This document shows, in pieces, positions 1 through 10,943 of a stretch of DNA of 64,000 nucleotides. Both the position numbers and the translations under genes were made by a program. Source of the DNA: Hydrangea macrophylla (Eukaryota; Streptophyta; Magnoliopsida; Cornales; Hydrangeaceae); assembly GCA_033977485.1 (NCBI GenBank), contig CM066994.1:117018458-117082457 (forward strand), given 5' to 3'. The notes under the pieces were generated by a model. That model saw nothing but the letters and a program-made list of their open reading frames with translations, had not been told where the DNA came from and did not search any database. Positions within the stretch are counted from its first letter, which is position 1, and the number at the start of each line of letters is the position of its first letter.

Positions 1-775
1 CCCTCTGCCATGATTCTGTGAAAGAGTTAATGCCAATCGATTGGATACAGTATCCAATCGATTGACATAGACTCCAAGTCAATCGATTGATATACTTGTC
101 AATCGATTGAAAGCCATTCCATGTCAATCGATTGACATTAAGTCAATCGATTGATATGATTATGACTTGGGTTTATTCCTTTCTGTATTTCAGTAACTTT
201 TGTTTCAGAAACTAAGTCCAAATTGATCTTTCAAGTTCAAATTGTAATCTGATTTTGGAATAAAAGCTCTTTCGATTAGTTAAATCTATGAACACTCATA
301 ACAAACACTTCGAATATTCTATACTCAATTTGTTAGTTATTGTTCATGGTTTTAATTAACTACTTATTTCAGTTCTTCATAAATAAGTAAGGTAAACAAA
401 CCACTAAATATGTAAGATACACATACCTAGTGTCTAGAATGCTTAACTTAATCATTTTGAAATAAGGAATACTCTAAGGATAAAACCCCAACTGTTCGTT
501 CTTGTTAAAATCATGGTAGTGGCTGGTACTTTGTGGATTCACATGTTCCCAACTCTTTTTCATATTTGATTTATATCACAGTTTTTAATCTTATCTAGTT
601 AAGTCTTTGCTTCACTATAAATTGTTTCTTCTATTTTTTTAGGACTGTTAGAACCCCCCTACTACAAGAAATCATCTTTTATTTTATTTTAGGATTCAAT
701 CTAGATTTTTCCGCCTTTATAATCCGTCCTTTGGGATTCGACCCGGTCTTACCGGTTTTAACGCGACGCGACCGT
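1..775. mobile_element. Non-coding fragment of another LTR element
   Basis: No coding capacity is visible. The right end (about 722-775) reads like the LTR/leader of plant LTR elements that carry a 'gggattcgacccggtcttac' stretch. It meets the gypsy RNase H frame abruptly near 775, where the integrase of the neighbouring element should begin. The left 160 bases hold a palindromic repeat array, listed separately. I infer a second retroelement fragment that truncates the gypsy pol. The family is not identified. Confidence 0.4.
34..153. repeat. Array of six CAATCGATTG palindromes
   Basis: The 10-bp palindrome CAATCGATTG occurs at 34-43, 55-64, 80-89, 100-109, 125-134 and 144-153. Start-to-start spacing is 21, 25, 20, 25 and 19 bp. 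The first two copies form a perfect inverted repeat (15-bp arms at 34-48 and 50-64, one unpaired base at 49). The function is unknown. The regular spacing resembles a protein-binding or replication-slippage array. Confidence 0.9.
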
Positions 776-1420
776 CTACACTTGGACGTACTCTTTAGAG
801 AACACAATTTCAGTCGTGTCAGTCTCCAATGCTCGCCATTCTCTAACCATTAAGGAGGCGATCGTCTCACGAGTCTGCCGACTCAAAGCATCAGCGACCA
901 CATTAGCTTTACCAGGGTGGTACTCTAACGTGAAGTCATAATCTTTGATCATCTCCATCCATCTGCATTGCCTCATGTTCAACTCTTTCTGTGTGAACAA
1001 GTATTTCAAACTCTTGTGATCGGAGAATAAGTCAAACTTCTCACCGTAGAGATAATGTCTCCAAATCTTGAGTGCGAATACCACTGCCGCCAATTCCAAA
1101 TCATAAATGGGGTAGTTTAACTCATTCGACTTCAGCTGTCTGGATCCATAAGCAATAACTCTACCATCTTGCATAAGTACACACCCTAGTCCTTGATATG
1201 ACGCGTCACTAAAGATAGTGAACTTCTCATCAGGCTTGGGTATTGCTAGTACCGGTGCAGTAGTGAGTCTCTCTTTCAACTCTAGAAAGGCGCGTTCATG
1301 CTTCTCTGTCCAGCCGAACTTCAAATTCTTCTTCGTCAACCCAGTTAGTGGTGCAGCTATTTTGGAAAATCCCTCAACAAATCTCCGGTAATAGCCGGCG
1401 AGTCCAAGAAAACTTCTAAC
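776..1420 (-). pseudogene. Ty3/gypsy RNase H domain (end of pol fragment)
   Basis: RNase H of a Ty3/gypsy pol polyprotein, which removes the RNA strand during reverse transcription. The acidic signatures are visible in order: [23 protein letters not shown] and ADALSR. Upstream, the same frame reads [20 protein letters not shown], the usual RT-RNase H connection, and is separated from the RT frame only by an in-frame TAG whose plus-strand complement is at 1421-1423. The frame stops at 776, where unrelated DNA begins, so the integrase is missing. The lineage is probably a chromovirus such as Tekay/Del, but the chromodomain region that would prove this lies outside the fragment. Confidence 0.85.
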
Positions 1421-2362
1421 CTATGTAGGGTTGCTCGGCCTAACCCAATTCGACACAGCATCTATCTTGGACGAATCCACAGAAATTACTTGAGATGACA
1501 CCTTGTGTCCCAAAAATTTCACTTCTTGTAACCAGAACTCACACTTACTAAACTTGGCATACAAGTGGTGGTCCTTGAGTGTCTGCATCGTAATCCGTAG
1601 ATGTTGCTCGTGTTCTTCCTCTGACTTAGAATAGATCAAAATATCATCAATGAAGAGGATGACAAACTGATCTAAATAAGACTTGAACACTCTATTCATC
1701 AGATCCATAAACACTACCGGGGCATTCATCATTCCAAACGGCATCACCAGAAATTCATAATGACCATATCGAGTTCTGACCGCAGTCTTAGGTATATCTT
1801 CCTTCCATACCCTCAACTGATGATATCCGGACCTTAGGTCTATTTTGGAAAATGTCGTAGCTCCTAGTAGTTGATCAAATAAGTTGTCGATCCGGGGTAA
1901 GGGATACTTGTTCTTAATAGTCACACGGTTCAGTTCTCGGTAGTCGATACACAACCGAAGCATACCATCCTTCTTCTTCACAAATAATACTAGTGCTCCC
2001 CAAGGCGATGTACTTGGACGTACAAAACCTAGGTTCTCGAGCACTTGAACTTGTTCCTTCAATTCCAACAGTTCGGTGGGGGCCATTCTGTAGGGAACCT
2101 TGGTGATCAGTACGGTACCTGGTATAAGCTCAATACAGAACTCTATACTTCTCTCGGGCGGCAAACCAGAAACGTCTTGAAATGCTTCTTCAAAGTCCTT
2201 GACTACAGGTATAGATAATATTGTTGCTTCTGTACTAATGACTTCGATGTTTGCCAAACATCTGGTGAGGAACATATCTCCCGAAGGGTTACATTGAAAA
2301 TCAAAGGGTTGATTCTCATTATAGGGGAATGTAATTCTCTTCCTCGCACAATCCAACTTCGC
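1421..2362 (-). pseudogene. Ty3/gypsy reverse transcriptase domain
   Basis: Reverse transcriptase of the same pol. From the N side one sees [57 protein letters not shown] and the catalytic [10 protein letters not shown] motif, followed by [13 protein letters not shown]. The frame is continuous with the protease region upstream except for one TAA (plus-strand complement 2363-2365), and with RNase H downstream except for one TAG. Only two nonsense codons separate PR, RT and RNase H, so this copy is young or recently inactivated. It is fixed as a defective element unless those stops are bypassed. Confidence 0.9.
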
Positions 2363-3016
2363 TTAATTCTGAGAGAGCCAATCCATACCTAGGATTATGT
2401 CAAATTCCTTCATTGATAGAACAATAAGCCTTGCACGAATTTCACGGTCTTCTAGCCGTAAAAGACAATCCTTGCACACGTGTCCTAATCTGACTGCAGC
2501 TCCTAATGGCAAGGTAGCCCTCAAAGCTTTCTCTAAACGATGAGGTAAGATACCCAATCTCTGAATTGTATTAACAGATATGAACGAAAGAGCAGCACCC
2601 GTATCAAATAAAACTTTAACTTGGGAGTTAAACAAAGTCAAAGTACCTTCCACTGCTTTCTGATCAGGTTGAGCTTCTCCATAATCTCCTTCTTCATAAA
2701 TAGTTTCGTCATATCCAGCAGCATCTGGGATAACAACATTCAAGCGAGTCTGATTCTGTTGACCATAAGTCACTTGCTTAGGGGCAGTACAGAACTTGCT
2801 AATGTGACCTGGTTCGCCACAGTTGTAGCAGACTATGCCTTGCTGAGCAACACGCCTTGGTGCCTTGCAATCTCGAGCCAGATGACCGGGGTTGTCACAG
2901 TTGAAACATTTCCTAGCTCTACTTCCTTCACCAACTCGAGGTTGAGTAGGATAGATGATAGCTTGGGTCTTCTTACTTTCGTCAAAATTCCTCTTCTGTC
3001 CCTGGGTATGATTCAT
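2363..3016 (-). pseudogene. Gypsy gag C-terminus (two zinc knuckles) and protease
   Basis: The first half carries two CCHC zinc knuckles of the retroviral nucleocapsid type, CFNCDNPGHLARDC and CYNCGEPGHISKFC, which bind element RNA. The second half is an aspartic protease with the active-site segment VLFDTGAALSFIS and the closing ILGMDWL motif that precedes RT in plant gypsy elements. The frame runs into the RT frame across a single TAA. The gag portion upstream is broken by stops, so no full polyprotein can be made from this copy without readthrough. Confidence 0.9.
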
Positions 3017-3070
3017 TGGTGGTCTATTCCCAAAATTACCCCTCTAAGGCGGCCGAAATTCGAATTGCTT

Positions 3071-3620
3071 TCAATTCACTCGAGCATCTTCTTCCAAATC
3101 AGTGGCCAGGCCGACTAGTCCTTCGAAAGACTTATCTAGGTGGCCGAGAGTCAGGCGACGAATCTGCGGTGTCAGCCTTTGGTTATACTTTCGTATCTTC
3201 TTGTCTTCAGTATCAACCATGTGAGGGGCAAACCAAGACAGCCTCTCAAACTGAGTAGTGTATTCCTGTACCGACTTAGTCCCCTGAGTCAAATCCATGA
3301 ATTCTTTCTCCCTTCTGTAGCCAGAAAATACTTTTCCAGAAACCTCCCCTTAAATGCAGTCCATGTCATTCCCGTCGCAGCTTCATTCCAGATGGTAGCT
3401 ATGACTGAATCCCACCAATCTGCGGCGGCATCAGTCAATTGGAAGATAGCTAACCTCCTCTTGTCCATCTCGTTGCACTGGACAGCCTCGACCATGAAGT
3501 CCATCTATCTTAACCACTATTCCGCTTTCCATGGTTCTGCGGTACCCGCAAACTACTCGGGCCTTAGCGCACGGAATCTCTCCAGCAATTTATCTTTAGT
3601 CTGATGGCCTCGTCGGTTAT
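3071..3620 (-). pseudogene. Gypsy gag (retrotransposon gag domain), broken
   Basis: Capsid-region remnants typical of plant gypsy gag: MDFMVEAVQCNEMDKRRLAI and ADWWDSV on 3289-3504, then QEYTTQFERLSWFAP and LGHLDKSFEGLV in another frame on 3071-3298. A frameshift near 3300-3330 separates the two parts. Further stops lie between 3071 and 3016 and upstream of 3504, where residues resembling a PWKAE segment can still be read as far as about 3616. Gag forms the particle that houses reverse transcription. This copy cannot. Confidence 0.8.
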
Positions 3621-4096
3621 CATTCATATTACTGATTCTTTCCTAACGTCTGATAAATGCTTTGAACATCCCCGTAGGATCGGCAGCCTCAGGTGCTCCC
3701 TCGATCAAATTCATGTCCCTCCTGGGTCTCCCAGCCATTCTATGTATGATAGTGATAATAAGGAAAATGCATGCAACAGAAGTATAAAGCAGTTTTAAAT
3801 GACAACAACATCAAAAGAGTATTTATATATATAACTTCTTGTCAAGTCGATGCAAAAAGCGTGTATGATCAGGTCAATGCCTACCCTATTTATATGGGTT
3901 AGGACACATATTGTCCATGCAAGAGTTAATGCCAAAAATGGGGTTATTGCCCTATACTCTAATGCATGTAATTATAGTTTGCAAAAAGAGGTAGAGCTAA
4001 TAGTCAAAAGTAGTTAATATGTACAAAATCATATCTAGAATGTCAATCGTCTCCATAAGCAGCTATCAGGAGATCTAGCGAGTCGACGGGGCGAAA
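3621..4096. other. Gypsy leader, no gene seen
   Basis: This stretch lies between the leader ORFs and gag of the minus-strand gypsy element. It is moderately AT-rich and has no frame that continues the flanking ORFs. I see nothing in it beyond probable 5' leader sequence of the element. Confidence 0.5.
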
Positions 4097-4653
4097 TCAC
4101 TGAACAAAGAATTGGCCCACCAAATCAAAATCAGAGCTCTGAGAGGTCGACGAGGAAGCAGGCGCTGGGGCATCTGCCTCAACTGGCACCTCCTCAGGCA
4201 GAACTAGCTCAAGTGCTAGCTCCTCCTCGAGCTCAGCAGCGAGGTCATCTAGACCTATGCCATCCTCTACATCCTCTCCACCTACTGGAACCAAATGAAC
4301 AGCCTCAGCATCGTCCTCGGTGATGGGAACCACTGGCGGAGGCATCTCTAGCTGTGCAAGATGGGCATGCACAACCTGGATCTCAAAGGGGAAATAGAAA
4401 GCATCGCTATCAACTAGCCTCAGAATCTCAACTAACGCTCCTCCGCAAAATAGCGTATCTCAAGGAGAATACGCGACAAATCAACAATCCCTGCCACGTG
4501 AACCTGGTGCCACAGATCTGATACTATAGTCGTCGTGGCCAGCTGCTCAATGGTAGTATGATATAAATCGAGAAAAGATGGGACTACTGCCTCGGGAGTC
4601 ACCAAATGTCCTCCAAACCCATCTGGTACGTAGAGCGGCTGAGCTGGGTCCAT
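4097..4653 (-). pseudogene. Short ORFs in the gypsy leader, upstream of gag
   Basis: Two minus-strand frames lie just downstream of the primer-binding site. The first (4653-4432) starts MDPAQPLYVPDGFGGH and continues as a mixed helical sequence. The second (4372-4097) is strongly acidic, with a Glu/Asp-rich stretch and then a Ser/Thr/Ala-rich tail. The gap of about 60 bp contains stops, so they may be one split reading frame. Their place between PBS and gag suggests an extra leader ORF or the N-terminus of gag. I do not recognise a domain. Confidence 0.4.
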
Positions 4654-4830
4654 ACCCGATAAAAAGGTACTAACTTAAATCAGGAAAGAGAAAATCTTAG
4701 ACGTTTGGGAAACTGAGTCTATCCTCCCTGTCGTATCATCGGGTGTGTGAAGCTTAAGCTAACAGATCGTGGAATCGGGTCTAAATTGGTAAACCCTAAC
4801 CTGGCTAAACTATCTTGAGATAAATAATAA

Positions 4831-4846
4831 CCTGGCTCTGATACCA
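4831..4846 (-). promoter_or_regulatory. Primer-binding site, tRNA-iMet type
   Basis: Read on the minus strand the sequence is TGGTATCAGAGCCAGG. It matches the TGGTATCAGAGC consensus complementary to the 3' end of plant initiator Met tRNA, the usual primer of many plant gypsy and copia elements. It directly follows the LTR and fixes the 5' side of the gypsy element. Confidence 0.85.
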
Positions 4847-5499
4847 CTAAATCCTATCACGCCCCGACGTAGCATAAATATGGAAATCGTTTAATTTCAT
4901 TTATGGACTCGTAGGTCGCGACAGTTTGAACGATTTCGTCCCAAACGTCGAACAACATAAAACCATGATCAGAGTAAAGCAATCAAGACTTACAAATATT
5001 TTCTAACTTATTACATATTACAATACGGGGTCAACTAAGGCACAAGCCGCCTTAAGACAAAACAATATCTATCATCTATTACAGTCATCCTTATTACAAA
5101 ACAGTTCATAAATTAAAGCGTCGGATATTGATAACAGTTCTATCTTCCAAAGCAGCCGTTCTCTGTTTGCATAATCATAATGTTCTGCTTGATCAAAACC
5201 TGAAAAGCCTGAACACGAATGTCCAGGGCGCATCAACGCCGTCAGCTTCAAAAAGCTGGTGATAACTTTGAATGTAACATATACTCATTTACCATTTTTC
5301 AATTCCCATTTAATTCAACAAGTTTATATTAAAGTAAGGGGTTCATTTTAGAAAACAATCACAATATCATATGAAAGATATAATTCATATATGTGACCGT
5401 GTATGAAAACAATGCACCATCTCATCTTACCGACTCTTTTTTCTCGACAAACACAACAACCCACTACCTCACACCAGTATCTTTAAAATACTCCGATAG

Positions 5500-5850
5500 C
5501 CACACTTTAGCACAGGGGTGCCAGGGAATGTCCAGTTTGCCTCACACTTTGGTATGGGGTACCAGGGAGTGTCCAATGCCTCACACTTTAGTACCTAATC
5601 CGCCTCGGAAATACCGGAGGTAACCTCACACAGTATCCAGACTCGGGTACCAGGGAGTGTCCGTAGGCCACACTTTAGCACTACCATGGGTGCCAGGAAA
5701 TGTCCAAGTTCGGCTTCACACACTTTGACGCTACCATGGTCGTCAGGGAGTGTCCAATTTTGCCACCGTCGCATTTCAAAGACACCATCGCCGCAATCTC
5801 AATCACAACACACTTTGGTACTCACTTACCAGGGAGTGTCCACAACACAA
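5500..5850. repeat. Degenerate tandem repeat inside the gypsy LTR
   Basis: Units of irregular length alternate 'cacactttggtac' (or 'cacactttagcac') with 'ccagggagtgtcca', about six times. The plus-strand ORFs through it are products of the repeat and are not genes. Confidence 0.7.
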
Positions 5851-6154
5851 TCTCAACTGCACTCACTATACCACACTGATCAATAATCTTTTCCATACTG
5901 ACCAATACCCACACTCACCATGCATGTACAACTGACACCATATGAATGTCATGAAATCACCCACAGAGCATATGTAGTGCTAGGAATAATAACAAGGTAT
6001 GCTTTGAAAAGAATTGGATTCATAATTATTCCTAAATGACCAATCATACCCAAAATATGATATATTTTAACATTTTTCGCAAAAAGAGCCTTAAAGACCC
6101 ACAAGACAACAACCAAACAGTTCCTTAACATGAAATAAGCAAAAACTAGAAACT

Positions 6155-6480
6155 GTCAGAAGTCGCGCGCGCAGGCCGCTCGCGCAAAGGTCGCTCGCGG
6201 GGGCCGCTCGCGCGATTTGCCCATTTTTCCTTTTCTTTTTTAAAACCTTTTCTGTCTGTCTGAGTTCACGGAGATATCGCGCCCGCGGGTCGCTCGCGTT
6301 GTCCGCTTGCGCGATCTGCCTAATTTCATTTTTCTTATTAAGATCTTTTCTATCTGCCTGAAACCATACGGATCGCGCGCGCGGGCCGCTCACGCAATGG
6401 ATCGCTCGCGCGGGCCGTTCGCACGACCCTCGCTCGCGCGGGCCGTTCGCACGACCCTCGCTCACGCGATAGCGCACATT
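6155..6480. repeat. CpG-rich GCTCGCGCG repeat block in the LTR
   Basis: Clusters of 'gggccgctcgcgcga' and 'ggtcgctcgcg' variants recur in three blocks within an otherwise AT-rich LTR. The homologous truncated LTR keeps a shorter version at about 30,467-30,595. The CpG density is far above the surroundings, which suggests either a functional LTR control region or recent amplification. Confidence 0.75.
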
Positions 6481-7796
6481 AGTTCATGCAGTGGCTTCAT
6501 CTTCTTCGCTGAAACTCCCCTGTTTCAGAAATCAGGGGTCTTTTGACCCATTTTTGAATCCGTAAGCTACCATGCCTTATAATATATGAATCTCTTCGGT
6601 TTTTCGCAAGGATTATGAATCTATAATCAATTTTACATGAATCAATCTATAACTTTATAATTTTATGAAAAGATTACAAGATGACAAAACTTAATTTCTA
6701 ATATACTTTCTCCTATGAACAAATTAAGCTATAAAACTTTAAACATGGCATATGGGATGTATAATCTTTCATTTTTATCTCTAAAAATGGATTTTGGTTA
6801 AGTTTGAAAAGTTATGATTTTTCAAGCCATGGAACTTCAACGTAAATTCATAAATGGTGATTACAAATTAAGCTACAGAAAACAGTAAATACAATATAAA
6901 TTACATTCTTGGTGAGTTTAGAATACTCACAGAGATAAGAGAGTAGTGTGTGTTGAGAAAGATAAGTAAAATAATAATCTAATCCAAGCTTTGGCTATGG
7001 AGGATTGAAGCTTCTTTTCTCTACAAATTTTCTGAAATTAAACTCTCCAGCTCTCTCTTTTCTCTCTGTGTTTCTCCAGATTATGTAAGTAATGAGAGGG
7101 AGTGTGTGACTATATAGAACTCACAATCTTAGGCTCCAAGTTGTGCATTGTAAGCTTTACTCTACTAATTCAATTTAGTTAAACAAAAAGACCAATTCAT
7201 GAGAAATACACAGCCTATACATACGTACATACACAGACATGTAACTCACAGTTTACCCAAAGGCCAAGTATAGGTATGTAGGGGTCCAATTAGAGGTGTT
7301 TGGGAAACTTAGCTTATAGGCACAAATCAATTCACAACAAAAAGGCATTGCCAAACAAGGCACTTCTAATGATTACTTGCCATAAATAGCAATAAAGCAA
7401 ATGTCATGTCTTTGCTTTACGAAGATTCCAGAATCTGTGGAATCCCAACGCGGCGCAGACAGTTTTGAAAGTAAACTGGTATTTTTGCGGCGCAGTGTTC
7501 TCCACAAAAATACAAAAAGTTCATTTTAACGTACGAAATGGTTTTCTGGTTTTATAAAAATACAGTTTGAATTAAAAGAGAACATTTCCACCGTTTTGAA
7601 ATACAGACTTTGAAATCTAACACAGGTATCACTAAATTTGTTAAATTGCAGTCTGACCCCAATAAGAATTTCAATATGAATTAAAACAAGTCACCAGATT
7701 TTAACACATGAGAACTGCAAATTTGAGATAACATCAGGAACATTAATTAAATATGAAATGCAAATTTAAAATTAAATGAAATGCAGGTTGTTACAG

Positions 7797-8455
7797 ATCG
7801 AGAGTTCTCCGAATATTGCGTATTCTTTTTCACCGTAGACAATGATCAGAAACCCCTCGATTACATATTTAACATTTTGGTGTAAAGTGGAGGGGACTGC
7901 CCCTGCCGGGTGGATCCATGGTCTACCGAGGAGCATACTGTAGGAGGCAGGGATGTGCAAGATTTGGAACGTGACCTGGAATTCATATGGTCCAACCTCG
8001 ACTGGAAGGTCTATTAATCTGAAGGTTTCCCTGCAGCCTCCATCGAAACCTCGGACGATAGTGTTAGACCTTCTGATTCGCGTCTGATCGATGCCCATTC
8101 TCTCGATCGTGACCAAAGGGCAGACATTGACTGCAGACCCATTATCAACAAGCACTTGATTAAGTATCATGCCCGAGCATTTTACTGCAAGATGTAGAGC
8201 CTCGTTATGACCAGTCCCTTCGGGTCCAATCTCATCATCGGAGAAAGAGATCATGTTGGCGGCCGAGATGTTACCCACGATCTCTGCAAGTTGGTCACTT
8301 AAAATACAGTTGGAGACATGAGCCTCATTGAGTACCTTCAAGAGGACGTTATGATGAGTCTCGGAGGTCAATAGCAGAGATAGTATCAGAATCTGGGTAG
8401 GGGATTTGCTCAGTTGTTCAATAATCTTATACTCGCTGCGCCTAAGCATTTTCAA
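7797..8455 (-). pseudogene. Tat-type gypsy protease region, interrupted
   Basis: The region reads MKMLRRSEYKIIEQLSKSPT, then ILSLLLTSETHH, FSDDEIGPEGTGHNEAL, LVDNGSAVNVCPL and YSMLLGRPWIH. This is the retropepsin-like region of plant Tat-lineage gypsy polyproteins. The active-site triplet is D-N-G rather than D-T/S-G, which from memory is common in this family. The frame is cut at 7796/7797 by the LTR of the younger gypsy element, so RT, RNase H and integrase of this element must lie elsewhere, probably left of the window. Confidence 0.85.
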
Positions 8456-8879
8456 GAATTCTTCTGCTTCTTTGTGAGAGACGGTTTGCTTAATTGGGCC
8501 GTTAGTTCAGAGATGTTCGCCTTGATCGAAAAACCTTCCCGTATTTAAGATTTCATTGACATCTGCTTGACTTGGGATGTGATACATCCACGGGATGGCA
8601 TGTGGGTTTCCTTCACCGGAGGCTGGATGATGGACTGGGAAGCGTAGAGGACGATGGGAGCCTATGGTGCTAGTGCTGAGAAGACCTCCAATATGGTCCT
8701 TACGAGAGAAGGATGTGGCTTGGTTGCCTTTTGGATTTTTGCTCGGGGAGCAGTTGGAGGTGCAAACGTGAGAGGGAGGGAATGCACAGAGATGGGCTCG
8801 ATTGCCCTTTAGATTGTTGGTATGGGAACAGTCGAAGTTGGTACAGAAACGGGAGGAAGAGAGCTTGTTGGTACAGAGT
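8456..8879 (-). pseudogene. Degraded linker between Tat gag and protease
   Basis: This stretch lies between the gag zinc-finger fragment and the protease frame. No continuous minus-strand frame crosses it and I recognise no motif. It is most likely decayed gag-pol sequence of the same Tat element. Confidence 0.4.
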
Positions 8880-9254
8880 TCATATTGAGGTTCGAGAACC
8901 CCTTTCCAGGTTCATCGGGATCGAGCCACCGACCCATTTTGGCGGGGGATTCTGAATGACTGACATGGCCACCTCTTCATATTCGACAGTTACCACATTG
9001 ATGGTTAGTGTCGCGGCTCCGTATTGAGGGAGTGGGTTGCTAGCCACATTGGCGAGTGGCTCCGATGGTTTGACAGTTATCCTCCCTTCATCGATCAAAT
9101 CTTGGATTTTATGCTTTGATGCGAAGCAATCATCGGTTGAGTGCCCGATCATTCTAGAATAGAATTCACAATGTTGGTTAAGATCATATATCTTCGGGAG
9201 AGGGTCTGGAGTTAGCCCTGCAGGGATTATCTCAATGGCTCTCTGGGCCAGCAA
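8880..9254 (-). pseudogene. Tat gag C-terminal zinc-finger fragment
   Basis: The fragment contains HCEFYSRMIGHSTDDCFASK followed by HKIQDLIDEGRI, the Cys/His nucleic-acid-binding segment of Tat-lineage gag proteins. The conserved tail leads towards protease. It is one piece of a gag that is broken into at least four frames between 10,613 and 8,880. Confidence 0.75.
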
Positions 9255-9446
9255 CTTGCCCAGAATGGAGCTTGGCGATTCTGCCAGTGGCGAGAATTTC
9301 TAATTTCTGTCTAGCGATTTCCTTTGGAAGTTTGAGTTCTGAAACTATTGTGGCGGTACCAACCTATAACCTTGGTTTTGAGGCGCGGGGGGTCGTAGAG
9401 ACTGGGTTTTTTGTTGTACCATCGGCTACTAGTATAGAGGGAAGGT

Positions 9447-9758
9447 CTATTGGTATATAGGAGATGGCATAGCAGGATGCTGGATATAGTTTACAGGAGC
9501 GAACTGCAAGGCATCCGGATAGACGACTGTGACCTCATTTTCCTTTTTGACCTTCTTGTTATAGGAGGTGCCAGCCTGACTTTGGTCCACAGTATCCTTT
9601 ATCTTTCCTGACTGCAAGCCGTCTTCTACCATTTTCCCATGTCTGATGAGCTCAGCGAATGATCGACCAACCATCGAGATAAGTCGTTCATAATATGGAC
9701 GCTGTTGGGCATGTATGAATGCCTTTACCATCTCGGAGTCGTCCATTGGGGGGTACAC
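9447..9758 (-). pseudogene. Tat gag fragment (post-capsid region)
   Basis: The frame reads MDDSEMVKAFIHAQQRPYYE and FAELIRHGKMVEDGLQSGKI, the segment that follows the capsid core in Tat gag proteins. It is separated from the capsid fragment by a frame change near 9,760-9,830. Confidence 0.7.
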
Positions 9759-9827
9759 CTGGGATCCGACCTCCCTCCGGTGGTGGGCATATTCCCGAAA
9801 AGACTCGTTTGTCTTTTTATAAATTTT

Positions 9828-10085
9828 TTACAACGAGTATCTATCCGGTGCTACGTCAGTGTTGTATCGATACTGTTGGAAGAAGGTTTTCGTGAGGGCT
9901 TCCCAAGTAGAGACCTTGGAATTCTCAAGGCATATGTACCACCGAAGAGCCGATCCCACGAGACTCTTTTGGAAGAGGTGGACTCGTAGTTGTTCATTTC
10001 TCACATATTCGCCCAGTTCGCCAATGTATACCTTGAGGTGGATGAACGGGTCTCCAACCCCGTTATATGTGGTAAACAGGGGCAT
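9828..10085 (-). pseudogene. Tat gag capsid fragment
   Basis: The frame reads TYNGVGDPFIHLKVYIGELG, VHLFQKSLVGSALRWYICLE and WEALTKTFFQQYRYN. This is the retrotransposon gag core (YxGxxDPxxHL, then a W-Y pair and F-x-x-x-F-x-x-x-Y), which assembles the particle shell. Confidence 0.8.
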
Positions 10086-10109
10086 CTTGAATTTGGCTGG
10101 GAATACAAT

Positions 10110-10613
10110 TCACGGAGTGACGGACAGATCCGAGAGAGACATCCCTCCTTGGGACTCGAACCCCTGCATGGCCTTGAGAGTGCTTTTTAAGCGTTTGATT
10201 TGCTGTGCCATGGTGTTCGTTTCCTCGAGTCTTCTTAATCTTTCATCCTCTGCAAAATGGTCGATTCCTCCACTGACGGTGATTATCGGCGCATGAATGG
10301 CAGTAGGAGGGGCCATGAACTGATTTAGAGGAATGGGCGGCGAGACCTGGAACGAGACTGTTGCTGGCGGTACCTCAACGTACACATAGCCGGCTGGTAT
10401 GGGCGGTTGGTTCTGGATGTCAGACTGCCCTGACGTAATTGGTATGATAGTATTGCATGGTAACTGACCAGCTCCCGTAGGGGATGCTGGGTGCTGAGTT
10501 GCTATCTGTCTGACTATAGCGAACAAATCGTTGATTTGTTGCTGAACACTTGGGTGATTAGGGGTTTGAGTGTTGCATGTAGCCTCGTTTGGGTTTCCTT
10601 CAGTGTTGCTCAT
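10110..10613 (-). pseudogene. Tat gag N-terminal region
   Basis: A 167-residue frame begins MSNTEGNPNEATCNTQ. It is rich in Pro, Gln and Thr and ends with a predicted helix (RLRRLEETNTMAQQIKRLKS) that resembles the coiled segment before the capsid core. The frame changes before the capsid fragment at about 10,100. Confidence 0.65.
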
Positions 10614-10943
10614 ATTTTGTTGCTGCCTTCAGAGGTATCCTCGAGTCAGGATTGGGCTACGGACCCAGTCTTCTAGTGTCCTCGATATTTTGAACTATTG
10701 AGAACTGCCTGTCGAATGATAACAGTTTAGAATATATACTTATGGAGATTTCGTGATTATAATCTATGTAAGTATGGTTTATCAGCTCGTTTTTTTGTTT
10801 TTTATTTTTTCTTATGTTGGAAAGCTCCCAAGTCCACTAGGCAAACAAGTTAAAGAGATTTGATTTCTCAAGATTTCGAGAAAATTCAAACTTTTATTAA
10901 AAAGATCGATTCGAGAAGAACTGGATTTTATTACATAAGTATC
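10614..10943. other. Spacer between Tat gag and coiled-coil ORF
   Basis: AT-rich, no supported reading frame and no clear repeat. Probably untranslated sequence of the Tat element. Confidence 0.4.

Larger units (their letters stand above)
4850..7796 (-). mobile_element. 5' LTR of the minus-strand gypsy element (about 2.9 kb)
   Basis: The right boundary is at 7796, where the minus strand starts TGTAACAACCTGCATTTC. The left boundary is next to the PBS. A second, truncated copy of the 6,0xx-7,796 part occurs at 30,339-32,114 and begins with the same TGTAACAACCTG, which supports the LTR call. It contains a minisatellite (5,500-5,850), a CpG-rich repeat block (6,150-6,480) and a TATA-like CTATATAG near 7,110 on the minus strand. 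The LTR sits directly inside the protease frame of the neighbouring Tat element, so it marks an insertion point. The inner boundary is uncertain by several bases. Confidence 0.75.

Noticed and set aside
5393..5935. Overlapping plus-strand ORFs in the gypsy LTR
   Set aside because: They follow the degenerate tandem repeat and lack any domain.
6091..6546. Arg/Ala-rich ORFs on both strands near 6.1-6.5 kb
   Set aside because: Caused by the GCTCGCGCG repeat in the LTR.
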